In this document: positions 56,514 through 64,000 of the stretch, piece after piece
Layout: the number at the start of each line of letters is the position of its first letter
Position numbering within the stretch: the stretch's first letter is position 1
Made by a program: the position numbers and the translations under genes
Assembly (NCBI RefSeq): GCF_026151205.1
Contig: NC_087072.1
Location: forward strand, 11,818,169 to 11,882,168
Origin: Bolinopsis microptera
Taxonomy: Eukaryota; Ctenophora; Tentaculata; Lobata; Bolinopsidae
DNA length: 64,000 nucleotides
Direction: 5' to 3'
Notes under the pieces: generated by a model
What the model was told of the DNA's origin: nothing
Databases searched by the model: none
Seen by the model: only the letters and a program-made list of their open reading frames with translations

Positions 56514-56637
56514 TTTAATTTGACCATTGTTAATGGTCTGGCCCGGCGCGCTACTTCGTAGCACTTGCCGTCGGGCCATTTCGAGAAGAAAGCGGCGCGC
56601 GCTACTTCGAAGAAATTTAGACGAGTAACATCCGTCA
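56514..56637 (+). repeat. GCGCGCTACTTCG hairpin repeat, copy 2
   Basis: Shares GACCATTGTTAATG, CGCGCTACTTCGTAGCACTT, GAGAAGAAAGCGGCGCGCGC and GACGAGTAACATCCGTCAA with 58180-58297. Confidence 0.75.
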
Positions 56638-57181
56638 ACTATTAATTAAATCGGCGAGATGCACCACTGGGCCTCGCCGAGCTGCGAAGAATTGACATCG
56701 TCAATTAACATTTGTGTCGACATTTATCTTACGGAGAATTTTGAAAGACGAAGAACCACAAACTAAAATATATAATATAAAAGCAAAAAGTTATACTTAT
56801 TGCAAGGCGCGCAGTTTGAGGAGTGCTTATTTTTGATTTTATTTGTGGAGATACAATATGCAATAATACAGTAATACAATAAATAGTTGTTCATAATCAT
56901 TGTTATTGCTGCAAATTTGTGGCGCTAACGACGCGATCCAATCAAAAATCGATAATAAGAATTTAAATTGATTTGGGTGGTCACTGGTCTGACATTTGCA
57001 CAACATGCCATATGGCATCCCCCATTTCTCCTTGTCATACGTTGTATGACCCGCCGCGCACGAAGTGCGCGGCTCCCCCTGTAGCGTCGAAGACGCTATA
57101 GTGTCGAAGACGCTATAGTGAAGCGACCGTGGGGGTCACCGCGTGATACAAATTTCTCCAACGTTATTAATTCTACCTCAG

Positions 57182-60100
57182 AGGATCTAAACAGTATTTT
57201 GAATACGACAGCAAGGTCTAGACGTCTCGGAAGGAAAGAACCGAGGTACAAACGGAGAGTGTCCCGAAAATTATCCCATCAACTCAGTGTCGACAATGAC
57301 ATTTTGGTAAGTGGATAGGAAAGGTAAGGAAAGTAAAAATGTATGATGTAGGTTTATTACATATTATTATATAATAGCTTATAGCTGTATATTTAATTAT
57401 TTTAAATAACCTACGATTACAGAATACGTGCACAAAATGGTCACATTCACAAGTTATAGTGTTATAACTTTATTATATAAGCTAAGCAGGTTTGACTAGG
57501 TTGTTGTCCATTGTTAGTGGAATTCGGAGAAATTTAGTGTTTGGTGTTTAGACAAGCAACATCCGTCAAATAAAACTAGGTTGGCGCAGAATTTGTTGTT
57601 TCCGAATTTCATAAATTTGGTACCAAATTTTGCCTCAAATGTTTAAGTGTGCATTATACAAATGACAAATTCATCGTGGCCGTGATGCATGATTGGGTCG
57701 AGCTGTACGTGCAACGTTGAACGTGCAGTGTGCGTCTACTCAGTGTGCCTCTATACTCAGTGTGCCTCTACTCAGTGTGCCTTTACTCAGTGTGCCTCTA
57801 CTCAGTGTGCCTCTACTCAGTGTGACTCTACTCAGTGTGCCTCTACTCAGTGTGCCTCTACTCAGTGTGCCTCTATACTCAGTGTGCCTTTACTCAGTGT
57901 GCCTCTATACTCAGTGTGCCTTTACTCAGTGTGCCTCTACTCAGTGTGCCTTTACTCAGTGTGCCTCTACTCAGTGTGCCTCTATACTCAGTGTGCCTTT
58001 ACTCAGTGTGCCTCTACTCAGTGTGCCTTTACTCAGTGTGCCTCTACTCAGTGTGCCTTTACTCAGTGTGCCTTTACTCAGTGTGCCTCTACTCAGTGTG
58101 CCTTTACTCAGTGTGCCTTTACTCAGTGTGCCTCTACTCAGCCATTGCGCATTACCATTTACCTGCAACCTGGAGACCCCTTGACCATTGTTAATGATCT
58201 GGCCCAGCGCACGCGCTACTTCGTAGCACTTGCCATTTCGAGAAGAAAGCGGCGCGCGCTACTTCGAAGAAATTTAGACGAGTAACATCCGTCAAGGAGA
58301 CCCCTTACTGGGCGGCGATCAGCCTGTTATTCCGCCGAATCTTTATGAACATAATAGCCTGGAGTCCCCATACCAGGTAAAGTGATCCCTTATACATTGT
58401 AGCGCGACGCACTACAACATACTATAAGGCCGAGCCGCGCATCAAATAATGTTACCTGCATGGGGACCACAGGCTATTATGTTCATAAACAAATAGAGCT
58501 GATTCGCGGCGGAATGACAGACTGAGCGCCGTCCAGTAACAAACACAAAACAATGCTTTACGCAGCCACACTTCTCGCAACCTTTGTTAGATCGGCAAAA
58601 TGCAAATGCACCACTTGCACCGGGCCACGCACTTTTGAAAAATGTTTTCTTTTTGGAAAGTGTGTATTTTCAATTTTTTTCCAATGTATCAAATCTTATT
58701 GTTTGTACAATGTATACGTACCTCTTTTCACATACAACTAGTCTGTCACGTGACCAAAACAGTTTTGTTGCCCAGAACTGTCTTGACATACGTTGCATGC
58801 CACTTTTCGCGCGCGAAGCGCGCGCCGCCGAATACGCCGGGATACGAAACATGTATCAAGAACTGTCCAGGGAAGAATTAAATTACTTTATACCCGCAGG
58901 GCGTTTTCATAAGATTTTTTTCAAAATTGGAGCAAGCGATTTAGTGGGAGATATACTGTCCACAAGAGGCTAAACTTAAAATCTTCTGTCCAGGTAGCAG
59001 GAGAAGATTTGCACGATCGGGTCAAAAAGGACAAGAGTTTGGTAAAAACTTGCTCTTATCTCGGAAAAACATACGTTTCCTCCTTCAAAGGAGAAGAATT
59101 ACTGCACTGGATGGTATCTCATTGCTGGGCTGCGCACGCCCTAGAGGCTGTTTCTATTTGTCAGCTGCTGCTCACTCATAATGTTATCTGCAATAGTAAG
59201 CATGTCTTCAGTTTTGACATTTGACACGATTTACAGACAACAGATAAGTAAATTTAATCATTACTAATTGTATTATCAGTAACTCCTAAGTTGACAAAAT
59301 TGCTATTAATAAGGGCTCATATTATGGTGCACTAAAATGACAGCTCGACTGTTGTTTAATGAATAATTTAATGAACCCTCAGTATCAGACTCTAGAAATC
59401 TGATGACATTTAAGAAGTTTGCAATTTACCGGTTTCGGAATGACCAGGACGACATACCTCTGGAACCCAACTCAGACAGTATGGATGTTAGTTTAGACAT
59501 GTTGTACCGCAGGTAGCACAACATTTTATATATTTATTTTATACATTTTATATATTTATACTTTTACATGTCACAACTCTGACACTTCTATTTTCATGAA
59601 CTTATTTTACGAGCTGAACCACCAATTATAATAGTCTTACTGGGCGGCGCTCAGCCTGTCATTCCACTGAAATCCGAATCTCTATTCGGTATGTTTCGAT
59701 ATGTTTATGAACATAATAGCCTGGGGTCCCCAGATAATAATAGTCCTCCTTTTTATCCTTGTATCTACAAGTACAACGTTGTGAAGCTGTCACCCACAAA
59801 TCCCCAACTGTCGAATTGGTCAGTTAGCAAATAATATAATAGTGTACTAGCTAGTGACTAGCAGCTACTAAGGAACCTCCCACGTGTCAGGTTGTGGAGC
59901 GACTGGGTGATCAGATCACGTGTTATAGGGTGGTGGCTGTACACTAACACTCTGACGGGGGACGAGTTCCTCTCCTGGCTCACTTCTACTCAGATCTGCG
60001 CTAACACTGAGGAGGCGAGACACTTTGCTAACCAGCTTCTCCTCGTCAACTTCCTTATCAGAAGTAATGCTCCACAATCAAAACACTCATAGTCTTAATT

Positions 60101-61611
60101 CATCCCCATTTGTTCTTATCAAATTTGATCTTTTTCTATCAATTTCATTTGATTTTTGATCAACGTGCCTCCAATGCATCTAATTGCAACTCGAAATCTG
60201 TTATCAATAAGTTAAACTATCTTCTTCAGTACACCCAGAACGAAATAAAGAAGACGTTCAGCCGGAAGAGTTGACGGATGATGATAGTTGTACAATCTAT
60301 CAGATTAATGTTTGCTGCAATCAATCGGTAGGTTTCTGGACCATACCTGAAATCAAATCACACTTGGATCTTAACATACCAGACAATTTAAAAGTTGTAA
60401 CTCGATGTTTGCAAGTTGTCGTTTCAATAACAAGTTTCAAGAACCATAATACCCTGATAGTGATGTTTGCAGGTAGACACAGCGACCAAGGTGTTCCACA
60501 CCCTAGCACACGCAGTCAGACTGTGTAGTGTTCACTCAGAAGACTGCATTTACTACGGTAAATCTGATGTCAAGGAAGACGTTCTTCTAGAACAGTTCGA
60601 GGTAAGGCTCCCATGATCACTGATTGGCTAACTCTTCAGTTATACTCTTCTAATTTGTAGTTGAATAAACATTAATTGCATGATCTGATAGTGATGACGA
60701 ACAACTATAATATAGTTATTATAGTAACTATAGTAACTATAGTAACTATAGTAACTATAGTAACTATAGTAACTATAGTAACTATAGTAACTATAGTAAC
60801 TATAGTAACTATAGTAACTATAGTAACTATAGTAACTATAGTAACTATAGTAACTATAGTAACTATAGTTACTATAGTAACTATATTGGTAACCCCCCTC
60901 AGCTTGAGGAATCTAGTCCACCTCCTAGTTTGGAGAGCAGTGATAATACTGATACGAGTCTGTCTGCCTCGGAAGAAGCAAAGAGGTTCCTGCAATCTGT
61001 TTGCCGAGCTTACTATCCCAAGTTCACCTCAGCAATTGAGGATACCTATTTCTCTTACGAGGTAAAATCAACTTACAGCTGCTTGTGTGTTAATAATCAA
61101 TATATTCTACGAGTATAACTTCGCTCCAGACAGAAAATTTCTCTAACTTAATTGTGTTCTAGATTAATTCAGATTCCTGTGACCACGAGGATTTTAGTAT
61201 CCCAGACGAGATGTTCCACTCTTATCAACTATCTACATTTGACCAAGAAGACAGTATAGTAATAGAGTTGGAGGATGGTGTAAATCTGCAGGATCTAGAT
61301 GGAGATGGTAGGAGCATTCTCCGCATGGTGGAGGAGGATTCCTCTCTTGAAGTAAAAGGTAAATTCATAAATTACAATTCCAATCTACCTGAACATTTCC
61401 ATTGTATTTGACTTTTCAAGAAGGTTTAAATCTTATAAAGTTTTAAATCTTATAAACTGTTTTATTTGGATTGAAAGTAACCCTTAGAAATAACCCTATT
61501 ATTACAGAGCGCTCGAGTACTTTAGATCTGCTTCCGACTCCCAGAGACTCTAGCCTCATGTTTCAAACTGCCAGACTTGAGATTAATTATGAAGATATTC
61601 CCTCACTCTGA
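57182..61611 (+). CDS. DEPTOR-like protein with two DEP domains (5' exon missing)
   Basis: Exons: 57182-57309, 58994-59195, 59383-59512, 59891-60063, 60230-60327, 60473-60601, 60903-61061, 61163-61358 and 61508-61611. All introns are GT-AG and phases agree; at least 438 aa are encoded after an unfound start. DEP1 (about residues 43-140 of this part) reads GEDLHDRVKKDKSLVKTC, GKTYVSSFKGEELLHWMVSH and FKKFAIYRFRNDQDDIPLE, aligning well with DEPTOR DEP1 including the YRFR-DD-PL end. A weaker second DEP follows at once (LYTNTLTGDEFLSWLTST). DEPTOR uses paired DEP domains to bind phosphatidic acid and restrain mTOR. The C-terminal ~220 residues are acidic and no PDZ domain, normal in DEPTOR, is visible. 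Other DEP families (P-Rex, DEPDC) remain possible. The exon 1 frame upstream of 57182 has no ATG. Confidence 0.75.
57722..58142 (+). repeat. 15-bp minisatellite ACTCAGTGTGCCTCT in a DEP gene intron
   Basis: About 28 units of TACTCAGTGTGCCTC or TACTCAGTGTGCCTT, with some CTATAC-extended 18-bp units. It lies in the intron 57310-58993. It is stop-free in all three plus frames, so the ORFs seen are artefacts. Confidence 0.93.
58180..58297 (+). repeat. GCGCGCTACTTCG hairpin repeat, copy 3
   Basis: Same orientation as copy 2, with a short deletion. It is directly followed by a TTAC-ended hairpin element. Confidence 0.75.
58305..58539. mobile_element. Two TTAC-ended hairpin MITEs in inverted orientation
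   Basis: 58305-58380 runs TTACTGGGCGGCGATCAGCC to CCATACCAGGTAA. 58452-58539 is the reverse: TTACCTGCATGGGGACC to GAGCGCCGTCCAGTAA. Together they form an arm-loop-arm structure with a 71-bp centre, inside a DEP gene intron. Confidence 0.78.
59637..59738. mobile_element. TTAC-ended hairpin MITE, copy 4
   Basis: TTACTGGGCGGCGCTCAGCC to GCCTGGGGTCCCCAGATAA, in the intron 59513-59890. It has a longer centre than its relatives (TATTCGGTATGTTTCG). Confidence 0.72.
60716..60886. repeat. 9-bp satellite TATAGTAAC in a DEP gene intron
   Basis: About 19 copies of ATAGTAACT in the intron 60602-60902. The last repeat ends only 15 nt before the acceptor of the next exon. The reverse complement GTTACTATA is the same family as the arrays near 63.5 and 63.8 kb. 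Confidence 0.92.
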
Positions 61612-63004
61612 TATTGGATATAGTTCACGTCCCGGCTTGATGCACATTAAATAGTTTCAGAACTGTAAATGAAGAGACTTATTGAATAATAAGGATCGAG
61701 GCGCTGGAAAAAGTGTTAAGATATTATCATAGACTAATATTACTGTCGTGGTACGTACTACAAGATGAACTATCGGTTGTGATCGGGGTAAAGAAGTCTG
61801 ATTCGCGGTAATGATATGTTTTTTGTAAAAGTTGAGGTATTATAAGTTAATCGTGGTTAATATTGGCATTGGCAAGACGACAAAATCAAAATAATATGTT
61901 TATTATTTACTTTACGTTTTTAATTTCGATTGGATAATCGCGTGGAATGAAATTATTATTTGATGATAGGCGTTATCAGAATTTAAACAATGTCATAACC
62001 AAAGAGTGAGATTTTTAAATAAAATTAAATAAAAATAAATTTAAATAAATTGGTAAATCACAATGGAATTTTATTTATTCACACGGTTCCGTTAGCATTT
62101 CCAAATTTATACATTATCGATAATAATCACGAATCAAAACAACCTAAAATTACGCTTATTTAATTTGGAAACAAAATAAAAACGGTCACATAAACACCAG
62201 TAACTTCATTTTTGTGATTTATTTTAAATCAAATGAAAAGTAAATAAATAGATAAAAGAATTATTTTATATGACAACTAATCTCTGAAAACTCCCAATAA
62301 AAGTATTAAAAAACACATATAAATTAAAAATTGGTCAAATGTTACTCGTCAGTTCTCCATTCCAATTGCAATCTCTATTGATTACAGGTCAGTCATGTGT
62401 CGGTTGGTGTCATTAATTATAATATAGTTTAGAATCTTAATTTTGGAAATATTTGTCCCTTGATTCAAGAGAAAAAAGTGTTACATGGTTACATGGTTAA
62501 GTTTTAGCATTTTTCTAATGAGATGACGTTTAGCAGACCATACGTCTCCACAAATTTCTGTCTCAAACATGGCTTGGTGCTGAAAATGGTTAAATTTTAG
62601 GTTGTATTTGTAATTATTGTGGTTATATTTCAATGTTTACGGTACCTTATCGGACGTTATTTGACCGGACATTAAAATGAACGCTCGAAGGCATTCATTT
62701 ATGATTTAATGTATTTAATTTAACTACCTTGTCGGACTTTATTTGAATGGACATTAAAATGAACGCTAGGGTCCAATTAATGCGCGTTCAAATAAAGTCA
62801 GATAAGGTATATAGTATATACAGGAAACCAAAATAATATAATTATAAACATACTAAAACCCGTTCATGAGGGGAAGATTAGGGAAATTTCAAGTTTTGTT
62901 CTCGTTTTCTCTTTTGAATGACTCACTCAAAACGTTAAATTTAAACATAAAAGTTAAAATTAAAGAATTCCATTTCACTTATTTAAACCAGCAAAAGGTA
63001 TATC
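61612..63004. other. AT-rich intergenic region with a small TA-flanked MITE
   Basis: No gene seen. 62651-62812 starts TACCTTATCGGACGTTATTT and ends AAATAAAGTCAGATAAGGTA, inverted repeats typical of a Tc1/mariner-type MITE. An internal third copy of the end (TACCTTGTCGGACTTTATTT) is at about 62723. Confidence 0.6.
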
Positions 63005-63161
63005 TCACCAGATGTATTGGAATTTGCGTTGGTTGAAAACCCTGTAAGCGGTGGTAACCTTGTCTGAGTTCCTGCTGTGCTCAGCTGCTCTCCTGTTCGC
63101 ATTGAACAGAGCATGACTCACAAAGTATACTGCCATCTTGATCTCTTCCAGTAAGTATCCA
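63005..63161 (-). CDS. Possible terminal exon of an unidentified minus-strand gene
   Basis: An acceptor (CTAACTCCACATAG on the minus strand) is followed by one nucleotide and 51 codons ending TGG TGA at 63005. The sequence GYLLEEIKMAVYFVSHALF then HSRNSDKVTTAYRVFNQRKF and QYIW is protein-like and well composed. The family is not recognised. The upstream exon would lie at higher coordinates, and no matching donor was identified with confidence. Confidence 0.4.
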
Positions 63162-63441
63162 CTATGTGGAGTTAGCAGTCAGTTAGGAAACAAGATGCTA
63201 GAGAGCTGTTCTTTCTATTTAACAATATATATATATATTATATATATATTTATATGAATACACGAATCAAGTTATCTCAACGCTTTGTGAGATATGATTG
63301 ACGAAGTACGTGAAAACTTACGAGTAAGTGGTTTGTTTGCTTGACCAAGCTTCCGCTTCTGAGTATCCCATTATTCTTCTGGCTAAGAAACAGATTGCTG
63401 CAGCCAACATACTTTGAGGTCCCGAACAGTGACCCTGATAC

Positions 63442-63551
63442 CTGGAGTTACTATGGTTACTATGGTTACTATGGTTACTATGGTTACTATGGTTACTATG
63501 GTTACTATGGTTACTATGGTTACTATGGTTACTATGGTTACTATGGTTACA
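63442..63551. repeat. 9-bp satellite GGTTACTAT, array 1
   Basis: About twelve units. The array is bordered on both sides by a near-identical GTGACCCTGATACCTGGAG / GTGACTCTGATACCTGGAG segment, which points to a duplication including the flank. It encodes Tyr-Tyr-Gly repeats in one frame, but this is not evidence of a gene. Confidence 0.9.
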
Positions 63552-63604
63552 GTGACTCTGATACCTGGAGTTACTATGGTTACTCCAGATGTGTCTGGTT
63601 AGTA

Positions 63605-63730
63605 ATAGTGAAATAGTCGTACTGTCCAGTAAAAAACCTGACGACCAAGGTGGAGAGATATTTGGAGATGTTGTGTGTCTCCATGTTAGTGCCGCTAATA
63701 CTGTTGTACCTTCTTACAAACAGCATCAAG
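63605..63730 (+). CDS. Possible internal exon of an unidentified plus-strand gene
   Basis: After an acceptor-like GTCTGGTTAG the frame reads NSEIVVLSSKKPDDQGGEIF then GDVVCLHVSAANTVV and ends before GTGAGG, a donor-like site. Composition is protein-like. A short candidate start exon with a good donor is MIDEVRENLR at 63294-63323. Joining them is not supported by phase, so this is only a candidate. Confidence 0.25.
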
Positions 63731-63749
63731 TGAGGCGTTACCATCTGGG

Positions 63750-63835
63750 GTGGTTACTATGGTTACTATGGTTACTATGGTTACTATGGTTACTATGGTT
63801 ACTATGGTTACCATGATTACCATGGTAACTATGGT
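63750..63835. repeat. 9-bp satellite GGTTACTAT, array 2
   Basis: About eight units grading into GGTTACCATGATTACCATGG. Same family as array 1 and, in reverse, the intronic array at 60.7 kb. Confidence 0.9.
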
Positions 63836-64000
63836 TACATAATACATAGTCATCATTTACACTTTTATCCAAATTGGACAAAAAATGGTTGAGTTACATT
63901 TCAAAGTTAAACTGGGAAGTCTGCGAGAATTCTAGATAGTCAATCTGTTAAATTATTTGATAAACGTCGACCAATTTGGTGGGCTCTAATAAATTAAATC

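Larger units (their letters stand above)
55656..57181. other. Intergenic or 5' part of the DEP gene, rich in hairpin repeats
   Basis: Contains hairpin elements at 56133-56210 (TTACCTGGGGACC type), 56514-56637 (GCGCGCTACTTCG type) and 56651-56702 (ATCGGCGAGATGC type), and palindromic bits at 57053-57070 (CGCGCACGAAGTGCGCG) and 57081-57118 (TAGCGTCGAAGACGCTA, twice). The first exon(s) of the DEP gene may lie here but were not recognised. Confidence 0.55.

Noticed and set aside
57118-57318. Start of the DEP gene at 57118
   Set aside because: The frame begins with GTG, not ATG, and lies in a repeat-derived segment. A strong acceptor at 57170-57181 shows this is an internal exon.
57689-58285. Open frames of 119-198 codons over the ACTCAGTGTGCCTCT array
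   Set aside because: The 15-bp period keeps all three plus frames open. The array lies in an intron whose flanking exons join in phase.
63341-63616. Frame encoding Tyr-Tyr-Gly repeats
   Set aside because: The repeat is a 9-bp satellite with the same word found in non-coding places; no supported exon boundaries.

Overview
The window reads as nuclear DNA of an invertebrate animal. Genes are split by short GT-AG introns, coding islands sit in AT-rich DNA, and there are CR1-like LINEs, tRNA-derived SINEs, many short hairpin transposons and abundant minisatellites. Three host genes have clear metazoan relatives: hnRNP K, PNUTS/PPP1R10 and a protein with two DEP domains. The mix of elements, especially a reverse transcriptase with PHD fingers and an endonuclease-like C-terminus, would suit an early-branching animal such as a cnidarian. 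The sequence alone does not fix the phylum.

Layout. 0-9 kb is almost all repeats: a minisatellite, two 1.36-kb tandem units each carrying a large foldback, a 424-bp tandem duplication, and two more minisatellites. 14.2-9.4 kb (minus strand) is a five-exon gene for an unrecognised acidic, probably nuclear protein of 733 aa. Its first intron holds about 1 kb of a heptamer satellite. 14.6-20.0 kb is a decayed CR1-like LINE, interrupted by a Tigger/pogo-type DNA transposon (TA target duplication) and by a 1.1-kb retro-insertion with a 13-bp target duplication. 21.4-32.7 kb is a transposon nest centred on an intact 1119-aa PHD/reverse-transcriptase ORF, flanked by inverted LINE remnants. One of those remnants carries a 1154-bp element with CACAGTG termini and 5-bp target duplications, plus a 271-bp hAT-like MITE. 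32.7-37.8 kb is intergenic with a SINE and a Harbinger-like MITE.

37.8-45.4 kb is an RNA-binding cluster on the plus strand: an eight-exon hnRNP K-like gene with three KH domains, followed by two paralogous genes with uninterrupted coding regions, each with two KH domains and a Tyr/Gly or RGG-rich tail. A 514-bp MITE lies between the paralogs. 50.8-54.4 kb is an eight-exon PNUTS gene with TFIIS N-terminal-like domain, PP1-docking motif and CCCH zinc finger. 57.2-61.6 kb is a DEPTOR-like gene missing its 5' exon(s). Its first visible intron is packed with a 15-bp minisatellite and small hairpin elements. The right end has a possible terminal exon on the minus strand and 9-bp GTTACTAT-type satellites.

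The host genes fit nuclear RNA processing (KH proteins, PNUTS with protein phosphatase 1) and possibly mTOR-type signalling (DEP protein), but nothing shows they act as one pathway. All five genes whose start codon can be placed have a splice-acceptor-like site 0-13 nt before the ATG, which raises the possibility of spliced-leader trans-splicing or very short 5' UTR exons. The best candidates for something new are the element with RSS-like ends, the PHD-finger reverse transcriptase, and the exon that contains a unit of the local minisatellite.
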